Shown here: piece after piece, positions 43,308 through 52,621 of the stretch
How the letters are laid out: each line of letters begins with the position of its first letter
How positions within the stretch are numbered: position 1 is the first letter of the stretch
Assembly: GCF_014269185.2 (NCBI RefSeq)
Contig: NZ_JABWRZ020000001.1
Coordinates: forward strand, 1,203,001-1,267,000
Reading direction: 5' to 3'
DNA length: 64,000 bases
Origin: Pseudomonas oryzicola
Lineage (GTDB): Bacteria; Pseudomonadota; Gammaproteobacteria; Pseudomonadales; Pseudomonadaceae
Notes under the pieces: model-generated
What the model saw: the letters and a program-made list of their open reading frames with translations, nothing else
Database searches by the model: none
What the model was told of the DNA's origin: nothing
Made by a program: the position numbers and the translations under genes

Positions 43308-43370
43308 ATGAATACTGTCCCTTCGCTGGCGCGGCCGCACCCGCGCGCAGTCCCGTTGTATCCAGGCTGA
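43308..43370 (+). CDS. possible 20-residue leader peptide before pcaK
   Basis: ATG preceded by AAGAGGC at a workable distance, encoding MNTVPSLARPHPRAVPLYPG and ending in TGA, 87 bp before pcaK. High in Pro and Arg. It lies in the long (about 250 nt) probable leader of pcaK. It could be a leader peptide or chance; nothing in composition proves translation. Confidence 0.25.
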   Translation: MNTVPSLARPHPRAVPLYPG

Positions 43371-43457
43371 CGCAAGCCGCTTTCTCGCAATGATTGCCTT
43401 CTGTGCCGGTTGACCGCGCGCAGTGGTATGGCTATGCCCTCATTCTGGATAACAATA

Positions 43458-44804
43458 ATGAACCAAGCGCAACCCAACGTCGGCAAAAGCCTCGACGTCC
43501 AGTCGTTCATCAACCAGCAGCCGCTGTCCCGCTATCAATGGCGGGTGGTGCTGCTGTGTTTCCTGATCGTCTTCCTCGATGGCCTGGACACTGCGGCCAT
43601 GGGCTTCATCGCTCCGGCCTTGTCGCAGGAATGGGGGATCGACCGTGCCAGCCTGGGCCCGGTCATGAGTGCCGCATTGATCGGCATGGTGTTCGGTGCC
43701 CTGGGCTCCGGCCCGCTGGCCGATCGGTTTGGTCGCAAGGGGGTGCTGGTCGGGGCGGTGCTGGTGTTTGGCGGCTTCAGCCTGGCTTCGGCCTACGCCA
43801 CTGACGTCGACCAGTTGCTGGTACTGCGTTTCCTGACCGGCCTGGGCCTTGGTGCGGGCATGCCCAACGCCACCACGCTGCTTTCCGAATACACGCCCGA
43901 GCGCCTCAAGTCGCTACTGGTGACCAGCATGTTCTGCGGCTTCAACCTCGGCATGGCTGGTGGTGGCTTCATTTCCGCCAAGATGATCCCAGCCTACGGT
44001 TGGCACAGCCTGCTGGTGGTCGGTGGCGTACTGCCGTTGTTGCTGGCGCTGGTGCTCATGGCCTGGCTGCCGGAGTCGGCGCGGTTCCTGGTGGTGCGCA
44101 ATCGCGGCACCGACAAGGTGCGCAAGACCTTGTCGCCCATCGCCCCGCAGGTGGTGGCCGAGGCAGGCAGTTTCAGCGTACCGGAACAAAAGGCCGTGGC
44201 CGCACGCAATGTGTTTGCGGTGATCTTCTCCGGCACTTATGGCCTGGGCACCGTGCTGTTGTGGCTGACCTACTTCATGGGCCTGGTCATCGTGTATCTG
44301 CTGACCAGCTGGTTGCCGACGCTGATGCGCGACAGCGGCGCGAGCATGGAGCAGGCAGCCTTCATCGGCGCACTGTTCCAGTTTGGTGGCGTGTTGAGCG
44401 CGGTCGGTGTGGGCTGGGCCATGGACCGCTTCAACCCGCATAAGGTGATCGGCATTTTCTACCTGCTGGCTGGGGTGTTTGCCTACGCTGTGGGGCAGAG
44501 CCTGGGCAATATCACGCTATTGGCCACCCTGGTGCTGGTTGCCGGTATGTGCGTGAACGGGGCGCAGTCGGCCATGCCGTCGCTGGCGGCGCGCTTTTAC
44601 CCGACGCAGGGCAGGGCCACGGGGGTATCGTGGATGCTGGGTATCGGCCGTTTCGGGGCGATTCTCGGGGCCTGGAGTGGTGCGACGCTGCTGGGCCTGG
44701 GCTGGAGTTTCGAACAGGTGCTTACGGCGCTGCTGGTACCGGCAGGGCTGGCGGCTGTGGGTGTGATCGTGAAAGGGCTGGTGAGCCACGCTGACGCGAC
44801 CTGA
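43458..44804 (+). CDS. pcaK: 4-hydroxybenzoate/protocatechuate transporter PcaK
   Basis: A 448-residue 12-TM major facilitator (aromatic acid:H+ symporter family). Conserved FLDGLDTAAMGFIAPAL in TM1 (the DGxD charge motif) and the loop motif GPLADRFGRKG. In P. putida PcaK both transports 4-hydroxybenzoate and supports chemotaxis to it. The start at 43458 (MNQAQPNVGKS) gives the known length. A PcaR-type site lies 254 bp upstream. It is separated from pcaI by a REP pair and a separate promoter, so it is a unit of its own. Confidence 0.95.
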   Translation: MNQAQPNVGKSLDVQSFINQQPLSRYQWRVVLLCFLIVFLDGLDTAAMGFIAPALSQEWGIDRASLGPVMSAALIGMVFGALGSGPLADRFGRKGVLVGAVLVFGGFSLASAYATDVDQLLVLRFLTGLGLGAGMPNATTLLSEYTPERLKSLLVTSMFCGFNLGMAGGGFISAKMIPAYGWHSLLVVGGVLPLLLALVLMAWLPESARFLVVRNRGTDKVRKTLSPIAPQVVAEAGSFSVPEQKAVAARNVFAVIFSGTYGLGTVLLWLTYFMGLVIVYLLTSWLPTLMRDSGASMEQAAFIGALFQFGGVLSAVGVGWAMDRFNPHKVIGIFYLLAGVFAYAVGQSLGNITLLATLVLVAGMCVNGAQSAMPSLAARFYPTQGRATGVSWMLGIGRFGAILGAWSGATLLGLGWSFEQVLTALLVPAGLAAVGVIVKGLVSHADAT

Positions 44805-44811
44805 TGTGTCG

Positions 44812-44896
44812 GCCTCATCGCCGGCAAGCCCACTCCCACAGGCGTGCATATGACGTGAGGCCGATGCCGACCTGTGGAGATGGGCTCGCCGGACAG
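44812..44896. repeat. degenerate REP pair
   Basis: GCCGGCAAGCCCACTCCCACAGG and the complementary CCTGTGGAGATGGGCTCGCCGG in inverted orientation about 35 bp apart, between pcaK and the pcaI promoter. The core is less regular than in other REPs of this window. Confidence 0.7.
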
Positions 44897-44941
44897 GGCC
44901 GGTCCAGGCGCGAAAGGGGATAGGTAGGGACGCAATAATTG

Positions 44942-44972
44942 GTTCGATAATCGCACAAATAGTCGATTATCG
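44942..44972 (+). promoter_or_regulatory. pcaI promoter operator (double PcaR-type site)
   Basis: GTTCGATAATCGCAC (44942-44956) is identical to the pcaR site and contains GATAAT as a probable -10. A second core CGATTATCG (44964-44972) is centred 19 bp further on, the same spacing as at pcaR but in the reverse order. No good -35 is present, as expected for an activated promoter. Confidence 0.8.
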
Positions 44973-45039
44973 GATTGTCAGCCCCCCGCGAGCCTCCTTA
45001 ATCTGAGCTTACCGAAGCATCCTGACCAGGAGTCTCCAA

Positions 45040-45900
45040 ATGGCCGCAATTCTCTCGCTTCACGACGCCGTGAAGCAGTTCATCCAGGATGGCGATACCG
45101 TCGCCCTGGAAGGTTTCACCCACCTGATCCCGACCGCCGCTGGCCACGAAATCATCCGCCAGGGCAAGCGCGACCTGACCCTGGTGCGCATGACCCCCGA
45201 CCTGATCTATGACCAGCTGATCGGCGCTGGTTGCGCCAGCAAGCTGATTTTCTCCTGGGGCGGCAACCCGGGGGTCGGTTCGCTGCACCGCCTGCGTGAT
45301 GCCGTCGAAAAGCAATGGCCTCACGCTATCGAGATTGAAGAACACAGCCACGCCGACCTGGCCAACGCCTACGTTGCTGGTGCCTCCGGCCTGCCCTTCG
45401 CGGTGCTGCGTGCCTACGCCGGTTCCGATCTGCCGAAGGTCAACCCGCTGATCAAGAGTGTTACCTGCCCGTTCACCGGTGAAGTGCTGGCTGCGGTACC
45501 GTCGGTGCGCCCGGACGTGACCGTGATCCACGCGCAGAAAGCTGACCGCAAGGGCAACGTGCTGCTGTGGGGGATTCTCGGTGTGCAGAAGGAGGCTGCC
45601 CTGGCCGCCAAGCGTTGCATTGTCACTGTCGAGGAAATCGTCGACGACCTGCAGTCACCGATGAATGCCTGCGTGCTACCGACCTGGGCCCTGAGCGCAG
45701 TGTGCCTGGTGCCGGGTGGTGCGCACCCGTCCTACGCTCACGGCTACTACGAACGTGACAACCGTTTCTACCAGGCGTGGGACCCGATTGCCCGTAGCCG
45801 CGAATCGTTCACCGCCTGGATCGACACCTGCATCCGCGGCACTGCCGACTTCAACGAATTCAAGGCCAGGCTGGCCAGCACTGCGGAGGCCGCACAATGA
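45040..45900 (+). CDS. pcaI: 3-oxoadipate CoA-transferase subunit A (long, glutaconate CoA-transferase type)
   Basis: A 286-residue CoA-transferase alpha subunit that, with PcaJ, moves CoA from succinyl-CoA to beta-ketoadipate. It is of the long GCT/CatI type (MAAILSLHDAVKQFIQDGDTVALEGFTHLIPTAAGHEII), clearly different from the 231-residue PcaI I recall for P. putida PRS2000/KT2440, where pcaIJ lie elsewhere. It is the first gene of pcaIJFTBDC, with the PcaR-type promoter 90 bp upstream, and overlaps pcaJ by four bases (ATGA). Confidence 0.92.
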   Translation: MAAILSLHDAVKQFIQDGDTVALEGFTHLIPTAAGHEIIRQGKRDLTLVRMTPDLIYDQLIGAGCASKLIFSWGGNPGVGSLHRLRDAVEKQWPHAIEIEEHSHADLANAYVAGASGLPFAVLRAYAGSDLPKVNPLIKSVTCPFTGEVLAAVPSVRPDVTVIHAQKADRKGNVLLWGILGVQKEAALAAKRCIVTVEEIVDDLQSPMNACVLPTWALSAVCLVPGGAHPSYAHGYYERDNRFYQAWDPIARSRESFTAWIDTCIRGTADFNEFKARLASTAEAAQ

Positions 45901-46676
45901 GCTACTCCACTTCCGAAATGATGACCGTCGCCGCAGCCCGGCGCCTGCGCAATGGTGCTGTGTGCTTCGTCGGCATCGGCTTGCCGTCCAAGGCCGCCAA
46001 CCTGGCGCGCCTGACCTCGTCGCCTGACGTGGTATTGATCTACGAATCCGGCCCGATCGGCGCCAAGCCAAGCGTGCTGCCGCTGTCGATCGGCGATGGC
46101 GAGCTGGCCGAGACCGCCGATACCGTGGTACCGACCGGCGAGATCTTCCGCTACTGGCTGCAAGGTGGCCGCATCGATGTCGGTTTCCTTGGTGCCGCGC
46201 AGGTCGACCGCTTCGGCAACATCAATACCACCGTAGTCGGTGACTACCACGCCCCGAAAACCCGCCTGCCGGGTGCCGGCGGCGCACCGGAGATCGCCGG
46301 TTCGGCCAAGCAGGTGCTGATCATCCTCAAGCAGTCGCCGCGTGCCTTCGTCGACAAGCTGGATTTCATCACCTCGGTCGGCCACGGTGAAGGCGGCGAC
46401 TCGCGCAAGCGCCTTGGCCTGCCAGGCGACGGCCCGGTCGGCATCATCACCGACCTGTGCATCATGCAGCCGGAAGCCGGCACCAACGAATTCGTCGTCA
46501 CCGCCATCCACCCAGGCGTGACCCGTGAGCAGATCATCGCTGCCACTGGTTGGGCGATCCGTTTTGCCGACGATGTGCAAACCACTGCCGAACCCACCGA
46601 AGTCGAGCTGTCCGCACTGCGCGACCTCGAAGCCCGTACCGCCGCGGCCCATGGCCAGGCGGCAGGAGAAGCCTGA
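45897..46676 (+). CDS. pcaJ: 3-oxoadipate CoA-transferase subunit B
   Basis: A 259-residue beta subunit. The catalytic Glu that forms the glutamyl-CoA thioester is probably Glu50 in [12 protein letters not shown], equivalent to the Glu in glutaconate CoA-transferase beta subunits. GxGxPxxAANLA ([16 protein letters not shown]) is also seen. It overlaps pcaI (ATGA) and shares the A of its TGA with the pcaF ATG (TGATG), so all three genes are translationally coupled. Confidence 0.92.
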   Translation: MSYSTSEMMTVAAARRLRNGAVCFVGIGLPSKAANLARLTSSPDVVLIYESGPIGAKPSVLPLSIGDGELAETADTVVPTGEIFRYWLQGGRIDVGFLGAAQVDRFGNINTTVVGDYHAPKTRLPGAGGAPEIAGSAKQVLIILKQSPRAFVDKLDFITSVGHGEGGDSRKRLGLPGDGPVGIITDLCIMQPEAGTNEFVVTAIHPGVTREQIIAATGWAIRFADDVQTTAEPTEVELSALRDLEARTAAAHGQAAGEA

Positions 46677-47878
46677 TGCGCGACGTATTCATCTGTGATG
46701 CCATCCGCACCCCGATCGGTCGCTTTGGCGGCGCACTGGCTGGCGTGCGTGCCGATGACCTGGCGGCCGTGCCGCTGAAGGCGCTGATCGAGCGCAACCC
46801 GAGCGTGCAATGGGAGCAACTGGACGAGGTGTTTTTCGGTTGCGCCAACCAGGCCGGTGAAGACAACCGCAACGTGGCGCGCATGGCACTGTTGCTGGCC
46901 GGCCTGCCACAGAGCATCCCCGGCGTCACCCTGAACCGCCTGTGCGCCTCGGGCATGGATGCCATTGGCACCGCCTTCCGCGCAATCGCCAGCGGTGAAA
47001 TGGAGCTTGCAATCGCCGGGGGCGTCGAGTCGATGTCGCGTGCCCCGTTCGTCATGGGCAAGGCCGAGAGCGGCTACTCGCGTAACATGAAGCTCGAAGA
47101 CACCACCATTGGCTGGCGTTTCATCAACCCGCTGATGAAGCACCAGTACGGCGTGGATTCCATGCCGGAAACCGCCGACAACGTGGCTGACGATTACCAG
47201 GTCTCGCGCGCCGACCAGGACGCCTTCGCCCTGCGCAGCCAGCAGAAGGCTGCCGCTGCCCAGGCCGCCGGTTTCTTTGCCGAAGAGATCGTGCCGGTGC
47301 GTATCGCCCACAAGAAGGGCGAAACTGTTGTCGAGCACGATGAACACCTGCGCCCGGAGACGACTCTGGAAGCCCTGACCAGGCTCAAGCCGGTCAACGG
47401 CCCGGACAAGACCGTCACTGCTGGCAACGCTTCGGGTGTGAATGATGGCGCTGCGGCGCTGATCCTGGCATCGGCCGAGGCGGTCCGCCAGCACGGTCTG
47501 ACCCCTCGTGCCCGGGTACTGGGCATGGCCAGCGCCGGGGTAGCGCCGCGGGTAATGGGCATCGGCCCGGTGCCGGCGGTGCGCAAGCTGACCGAGCGCC
47601 TGGGTGTGGCAGTGCAGGATTTCGATGTGATCGAGCTTAACGAAGCCTTTGCCAGCCAAGGCCTGGCAGTGCTGCGTGAACTGGGCGTGGCCGACGATGC
47701 GCCGCAGGTGAACCCCAACGGCGGCGCGATCGCCTTGGGCCACCCGCTGGGCATGAGCGGTGCGCGCCTGGTGCTGACGGCGCTGCACCATTTGGAGAAG
47801 AGCGGTGGGCGTAAAGGCCTGGCGACCATGTGCGTGGGCGTCGGGCAGGGTTTGGCGTTGGCCATCGAGCGGGTTTGA
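46676..47878 (+). CDS. pcaF: beta-ketoadipyl-CoA thiolase PcaF
   Basis: A 400-residue thiolase splitting beta-ketoadipyl-CoA into succinyl-CoA and acetyl-CoA, the last step of the pathway. Catalytic Cys90 in [13 protein letters not shown], His in [17 protein letters not shown], and a second Cys in [13 protein letters not shown]. Its start overlaps the pcaJ stop by one base. A REP pair follows before pcaT. Confidence 0.95.
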   Translation: MRDVFICDAIRTPIGRFGGALAGVRADDLAAVPLKALIERNPSVQWEQLDEVFFGCANQAGEDNRNVARMALLLAGLPQSIPGVTLNRLCASGMDAIGTAFRAIASGEMELAIAGGVESMSRAPFVMGKAESGYSRNMKLEDTTIGWRFINPLMKHQYGVDSMPETADNVADDYQVSRADQDAFALRSQQKAAAAQAAGFFAEEIVPVRIAHKKGETVVEHDEHLRPETTLEALTRLKPVNGPDKTVTAGNASGVNDGAAALILASAEAVRQHGLTPRARVLGMASAGVAPRVMGIGPVPAVRKLTERLGVAVQDFDVIELNEAFASQGLAVLRELGVADDAPQVNPNGGAIALGHPLGMSGARLVLTALHHLEKSGGRKGLATMCVGVGQGLALAIERV

Positions 47879-47880
47879 CC

Positions 47881-47965
47881 TGTACCGGTCACTTCGCCGG
47901 CACGCCCGTTTCCACAGAGGGAACCACGCCTCCTGTTGTGGGGCGGGCGTGTCAGCGAAGTGGCC
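47881..47965. repeat. REP pair inside the pca operon
   Basis: ACTTCGCCGGCACGCCCGTTTCC and the complementary GGGGCGGGCGTGTCAGCGAAGT in inverted orientation, occupying most of the 174-bp pcaF-pcaT gap. REPs are usually at transcript ends, so its place within an operon is notable. Confidence 0.75.
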
Positions 47966-48052
47966 GATACCTCAGACACAAGGCCAAGGCGGAACGAGCG
48001 TGTTACCAGGTATGTCTAGAATTACCTGCGACCCTCCAGGAGTAAACTCACC

Positions 48053-49342
48053 ATGACTTCAGCCTATTACACCGGCGAAGAACGCAGTAAACGCATTTTC
48101 GCTATCGTTGGTGCCTCCTCAGGCAACCTGGTGGAATGGTTCGACTTCTATGTCTATGCCTTCTGCGCCATCTACTTCGCCCCGGCTTTCTTTCCTTCCG
48201 ACGACCCCACGGTGCAGTTGCTGAACACGGCGGGTGTGTTTGCCGCAGGCTTTCTGATGCGCCCCATTGGTGGCTGGATATTCGGCCGCCTCGCTGACCG
48301 TCATGGTCGCAAGAATTCCCTGATGATCTCGGTGCTGATGATGTGCTTCGGCTCGCTGATGATCGCCTGCCTGCCAACCTATGCCAGCATCGGCACCTGG
48401 GCCCCGGCATTGCTGTTGCTGGCCCGCCTGATCCAGGGCCTGTCGGTAGGCGGTGAGTACGGCACTACCGCCACCTACATGAGCGAAGTGGCCCTGCGCG
48501 GCCAGCGCGGCTTCTTCGCTTCGTTCCAGTACGTCACCCTGATCGGCGGCCAGTTGCTGGCGGTGCTGGTGGTGGTGATCCTGCAGCAACTGCTCACTGA
48601 AGATGAGCTGCGGGCCTGGGGCTGGCGCATACCGTTCGTGGTCGGCGCCATCGCCGCGCTGATCTCGCTGATGTTGCGCCGCTCGCTGCACGAGACCAGC
48701 AGTGCCGAAATCCGCCAGAGCGAGGAGGCCGGCACCATCAAGGGCCTGTTCCGCAACCATGCGGCGGCCTTTGTCACCGTGCTCGGCTATACCGCCGGTG
48801 GTTCGCTGATCTTTTACACCTTCACCACCTACATGCAGAAATACCTGGTCAACACCGCCGGTATGACGGCGAAAAACGCCAGCTACGTGATGACCGGTGC
48901 GTTGTTCCTGTTCATGGTGCTGCAGCCGTTCTTCGGCATGCTCTCCGACCGCATCGGCCGACGCAATTCGATGCTGCTGTTCGGCGCCCTGGGGACACTG
49001 TTCACGGTGCCGTTGCTGATGGCGTTGAAAACCGTGACCAGCCCGTTCATGGCCTTCGTGCTGATTACCCTGGCGCTGTGCATTGTCAGTTTCTACACCT
49101 CGATCAGCGGCCTGGTGAAGGCCGAGATGTTTCCACCGCAGGTGCGCGCGTTGGGTGTGGGCCTGGCCTATGCGGTGGCCAACGCGGCGTTCGGCGGTTC
49201 GGCCGAATACGTGGCCCTGGGCTTGAAGACCCTGGGCATGGAAAACACTTTCTACTGGTACGTGACGGCGATGATGGCGATAGCCTTCCTGTTCAGCCTG
49301 CGCCTGCCGAAGCAGGCGGCATACCTGCACCACGAGATTTAA
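48053..49342 (+). CDS. pcaT: beta-ketoadipate transporter PcaT (MFS)
   Basis: A 429-residue 12-TM major facilitator of the metabolite:H+ symporter family (relatives include KgtP and ProP). Signature [11 protein letters not shown] in TM1, [18 protein letters not shown], and [21 protein letters not shown]. In P. putida PcaT takes up beta-ketoadipate. It lies between pcaF and pcaB in the same direction, 9 bp before pcaB. Confidence 0.94.
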   Translation: MTSAYYTGEERSKRIFAIVGASSGNLVEWFDFYVYAFCAIYFAPAFFPSDDPTVQLLNTAGVFAAGFLMRPIGGWIFGRLADRHGRKNSLMISVLMMCFGSLMIACLPTYASIGTWAPALLLLARLIQGLSVGGEYGTTATYMSEVALRGQRGFFASFQYVTLIGGQLLAVLVVVILQQLLTEDELRAWGWRIPFVVGAIAALISLMLRRSLHETSSAEIRQSEEAGTIKGLFRNHAAAFVTVLGYTAGGSLIFYTFTTYMQKYLVNTAGMTAKNASYVMTGALFLFMVLQPFFGMLSDRIGRRNSMLLFGALGTLFTVPLLMALKTVTSPFMAFVLITLALCIVSFYTSISGLVKAEMFPPQVRALGVGLAYAVANAAFGGSAEYVALGLKTLGMENTFYWYVTAMMAIAFLFSLRLPKQAAYLHHEI

Positions 49343-49351
49343 GGACGTGGC

Positions 49352-50704
49352 ATGACCAACCAACTGTTCGACGCCTACTTCACCGCGCCGGCCATGCGCG
49401 AGATATTTTCCGACCGCGGCCGGCTGCAAGGCATGCTCGATTTCGAAGCGGCGCTGGCCCGTGCCGAAGCTGCAGCCGGGCTGGTCCCGCACAGCGCCGT
49501 CGCGGCTATCGAGGCGGCCTGTCGCGCCGAGCGCTACGACGTCCGTGCGCTGGCCGACGCGATTGCCACTGCGGGCAACTCGGCAATCCCGCTGGTGAAG
49601 GCGTTGGGCAAGGTGATTGCCAGTGGCGTGCCCGAGGCCGAGCGCTACGTGCACCTCGGTGCCACCAGCCAGGATGCCATGGATACCGGCCTGGTCCTGC
49701 AACTGCGGGCAGCCCTCGACCTGATCGAGGCCGACCTTGCCAGGCTGGCCGATACCCTGTCCCGCCAGGCCTTGCAGCATGCCGATACGCCGCTGGTGGG
49801 GCGCACCTGGCTGCAGCACGCCACCCCGGTGACCCTGGGCATGAAACTGGCGGGTGTGCTGGGCGCCTTGACCCGCCACCGGCAACGCCTGCAGGAACTG
49901 CGCCCACGCCTGCTGGTGCTGCAGTTCGGTGGGGCCTCGGGTAGCCTGGCAGCCCTCGGCAGCAAGGCAATGCCGGTGGCCGAAGCCTTGGCCGCTCAGC
50001 TCAAGCTGAGCTTGCCCGAGCAACCCTGGCACACCCAGCGCGACCGCCTGGTGGAGTTCGCCTCGGTGCTGGGCCTGGTCGCCGGCAGCCTAGGCAAGTT
50101 TGGCCGCGATGTCAGCTTGCTGATGCAAACCGAGGCGGGGGAGCTGTTCGAGCCTTCCGCGCCAGGCAAGGGCGGCTCCTCGACCATGCCGCACAAGCGC
50201 AACCCGGTGGGTGCGGCTGTACTGATCGGCGCGGCGACGCGTGTCCCGGGCCTGGTCTCGACGCTGTTTGCCGCCATGCCCCAGGAGCACGAGCGCAGCC
50301 TTGGCCTGTGGCATGCCGAATGGGAAACCCTGCCGGATATCTGCTGCCTGGTATCCGGTGCCTTGCGCCAGGCCCAGGTGATTGCCGAGGGCATGGAAGT
50401 GGATGCCGCGCGCATGCGCGCCAACCTCGACCTGACCCAGGGGCTGGTATTGGCCGAGGCGGTGAGCATCGTCCTCGCCCAGCGGGTGGGCCGCGACCGC
50501 GCCCATCACCTGCTGGAGCAGTGCTGCCAGCGCGCCGTGGCCGAGCGGCGTCACTTGCGCGCGGTGCTGGGCGACGAACCGCAGGTCAGTGCCGAACTGT
50601 CTGGCGAAGAACTCGATCGCCTGCTCGACCCTGCCCATTACCTGGGCCAGGCCCGTGTCTGGGTGGCACGCGCCGTATCTGAACATCAACGTTTTATTGC
50701 CTGA
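49352..50704 (+). CDS. pcaB: 3-carboxy-cis,cis-muconate cycloisomerase PcaB
   Basis: A 450-residue fumarase/aspartase-superfamily enzyme that lactonises 3-carboxymuconate to 4-carboxymuconolactone. Superfamily signature GGSSTMPHKRNPVGA (near residue 275), plus HLGATSQDAMDTG and GRTWLQHATPVT. Starts 9 bp after pcaT; pcaD follows after 11 bp. Confidence 0.95.
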   Translation: MTNQLFDAYFTAPAMREIFSDRGRLQGMLDFEAALARAEAAAGLVPHSAVAAIEAACRAERYDVRALADAIATAGNSAIPLVKALGKVIASGVPEAERYVHLGATSQDAMDTGLVLQLRAALDLIEADLARLADTLSRQALQHADTPLVGRTWLQHATPVTLGMKLAGVLGALTRHRQRLQELRPRLLVLQFGGASGSLAALGSKAMPVAEALAAQLKLSLPEQPWHTQRDRLVEFASVLGLVAGSLGKFGRDVSLLMQTEAGELFEPSAPGKGGSSTMPHKRNPVGAAVLIGAATRVPGLVSTLFAAMPQEHERSLGLWHAEWETLPDICCLVSGALRQAQVIAEGMEVDAARMRANLDLTQGLVLAEAVSIVLAQRVGRDRAHHLLEQCCQRAVAERRHLRAVLGDEPQVSAELSGEELDRLLDPAHYLGQARVWVARAVSEHQRFIA

Positions 50705-50715
50705 AGGAGACCGCT

Positions 50716-51507
50716 GTGGCGCACTTGCAATTGGCCGATGGCGTTTTGAACTACCAGATCGATGGCCCGGCAAACGCCCCGGTGCTGGTCCTGTCCAACT
50801 CGTTGGGCACCGACCTGGGCATGTGGGACACGCAGATCCCGCTGTGGAGCCAGCACCTGCGGGTGCTGCGCTACGACACCCGTGGCCACGGCGCATCGCT
50901 GGTCACTGAAGGCCCATACACCATCGAACAGCTGGGTCGTGACGTACTGGCTTTGCTCGACGGCCTCGACATCGCCAAGGCGCACTTCGTCGGCCTGTCG
51001 ATGGGCGGCCTGATCGGCCAGTGGCTGGGCATCAATGCCGGCCAGCGCCTGCACAGCCTGACGTTGTGCAACACCGCCGCCAGGATTGCCAATGACGAGG
51101 TGTGGAACAGCCGGATCGACACCGTGCTCAAGGGCGGCCAGCAGGCCATGGTCGACCTGCGCGACGCCTCCATCGCCCGCTGGTTCACCCCGGGGTTCGC
51201 CCAGGCCCAGCCAGCCCAGGCCCAGCGCATCTGCCAGATGCTCGCGCAGACCAGCCCGCAAGGGTATGCCAGCAACTGCGCGGCGGTGCGCGATGCCGAC
51301 TACCGCGAGCAACTGGGCCGTATCCAGGTGCCGACGCTGATCGTGGCCGGTACCGAAGACGTGGTGACCACCCCTGAACATGGCCGCTTCATGCAGGCCG
51401 CGATCGAAGCTGCCGAGTACATCGACTTTCCGGCGGCACACCTGTCCAACGTCGAGGTCGGCGAGGCGTTCAGCCGCCGCGTGCTCGACTTCCTGCTGGC
51501 TCACTGA
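50716..51507 (+). CDS. pcaD: beta-ketoadipate enol-lactone hydrolase PcaD
   Basis: A 263-residue alpha/beta hydrolase that opens the enol-lactone to beta-ketoadipate. Nucleophile elbow GLSMGG (Ser near 97), acid Asp in TEDVVTTPEHG, and His in FPAAHLSN. It starts with GTG at 50716, with AAGGAGA before it. Followed by pcaC after 10 bp. Confidence 0.95.
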   Translation: MAHLQLADGVLNYQIDGPANAPVLVLSNSLGTDLGMWDTQIPLWSQHLRVLRYDTRGHGASLVTEGPYTIEQLGRDVLALLDGLDIAKAHFVGLSMGGLIGQWLGINAGQRLHSLTLCNTAARIANDEVWNSRIDTVLKGGQQAMVDLRDASIARWFTPGFAQAQPAQAQRICQMLAQTSPQGYASNCAAVRDADYREQLGRIQVPTLIVAGTEDVVTTPEHGRFMQAAIEAAEYIDFPAAHLSNVEVGEAFSRRVLDFLLAH

Positions 51508-51517
51508 GGATATCGGC

Positions 51518-51910
51518 ATGGACGAGAAACAACGTTACGACGCTGGCATGCAGGTACGCCGCGCAGTGCTTGGCGATGCCCATGTGGACCGCAGCCTGGA
51601 CAAGCTCAACGACTTCAATGGCGAGTTCCAGGAAATGATCACCCGCCACGCCTGGGGTGACATCTGGACCCGCCCGGGCCTGCCGCGCCACACGCGCAGC
51701 CTGATCACCATCGCCATGCTGATCGGCATGAACCGCAACGACGAGCTGAAGCTGCACCTGCGTGCGGCAGTCAACAACGGCGTGACCCGCGACGAAATCA
51801 AGGAAGTGCTGATGCAGAGCGCGATCTATTGCGGCATTCCGGCGGCCAACGCCACCTTCCACCTGGCGGAGTCGGTGTGGGATGAACTGGGTGTCGAATC
51901 CCGGAGCTGA
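51518..51910 (+). CDS. pcaC: 4-carboxymuconolactone decarboxylase PcaC
   Basis: A 130-residue AhpD-fold decarboxylase (MDEKQRYDAGMQVRRAVLGDAHVDRS; RPGLPRHTRSLITIAMLIGM; LHLRAAVNNGVTRDEIKEVLMQSAIYCGIPAAN). It makes the enol-lactone that PcaD hydrolyses. It is encoded separately from PcaD, unlike the fused PcaL of some bacteria. Last gene of the operon; a hairpin follows. Confidence 0.95.
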   Translation: MDEKQRYDAGMQVRRAVLGDAHVDRSLDKLNDFNGEFQEMITRHAWGDIWTRPGLPRHTRSLITIAMLIGMNRNDELKLHLRAAVNNGVTRDEIKEVLMQSAIYCGIPAANATFHLAESVWDELGVESRS

Positions 51911-51927
51911 TCGCTGCGCGGTTTCTA

Positions 51928-51962
51928 TAGGAGCGGCCCATCGCGACACAAGGCCGTTCCTA
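51928..51962. terminator. hairpin after pcaC
   Basis: TAGGAGCGGCC and GGCCGTTCCTA pair (one G-T) around 13 bases, 17 bp past the pcaC stop and just inside the 3' end of the convergent gene. No T tract; possibly a repeat-family remnant. Confidence 0.4.
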
Positions 51963-52472
51963 CAACGAGCGCCCTGCAACCGGGCCTGCGTTGCGCTCCA
52001 CGGCCTGCTTCAGGGCCGGGCACAGGCCTAGCATGAACGCTGCTTCCGCCACCACGAACAGCGGCCCGATGATCAAGCCGCTGATGTCGTCGACAAACGC
52101 CGGCTTGCGGCCTTCGTAGTAGTGGCCGACGAACTGGATGATCCAGCCCAGCACGAACGCCACCAGGCCGCTGCCGAGCCACAGCGCGGTGGACTGCATC
52201 GCCAGCACCTGGCCGACCCACAGGCAGAGCCCCAGCAACAAGCCCATCACCAGCCCGAAGCGTAGGTCCAGACGCAAGTAGAACCATACCGAGGCCGCCG
52301 CTGCCAACATTGCCGGCGATAGCCACATGCCTGCCACATCCCAGCCCGGGCGTGACAGCAGGATGGTCACCGCCAGCACGATCAATGGGATACCGACGAA
52401 GTGGCTGGCGATGTTGCGTGGGTCGCGATGGTAGCTGGCATATTGGCTCAGGTGGTCGACGAGGTTCTTCAT
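51960..52472 (-). CDS. Mpo1-like (DUF962) membrane dioxygenase
   Basis: A 170-residue membrane protein with four TM helices and the DUF962/YGL010w histidine motifs: SQYASYHRDPRNIASHFVGIPL (residues 8-29) and QFVGHYYEGRKPAFVDD (near 113-129). Yeast Mpo1 is an Fe(II) dioxygenase that alpha-oxidises 2-hydroxy fatty acids; a related lipid role is possible here. It is convergent with pcaC and unrelated to that pathway. Its 3' end reaches into the pcaC hairpin. Confidence 0.85.
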   Translation of the reverse strand: MKNLVDHLSQYASYHRDPRNIASHFVGIPLIVLAVTILLSRPGWDVAGMWLSPAMLAAAASVWFYLRLDLRFGLVMGLLLGLCLWVGQVLAMQSTALWLGSGLVAFVLGWIIQFVGHYYEGRKPAFVDDISGLIIGPLFVVAEAAFMLGLCPALKQAVERNAGPVAGRSL

Positions 52473-52621
52473 GTTGTGCCTCCCTGGTTTGCCGGATCGG
52501 TTGTGTTGCCAGCACCCGCAAGAGGCCGGTGCTGCAACCGATATAGCTCAGGATAGACCGCCGTCACCACCATCATCAGCCAGGCGAATGGCAGCGGCCC
52601 GCGCTGCCATATCCGGCCTGT

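Noticed and set aside
51911..51959. Interpreting the pcaC downstream repeat as a normal REP
   Set aside because: It lacks the GCGGGC..GCCCGC core and CCCACAG; listed only as a hairpin.
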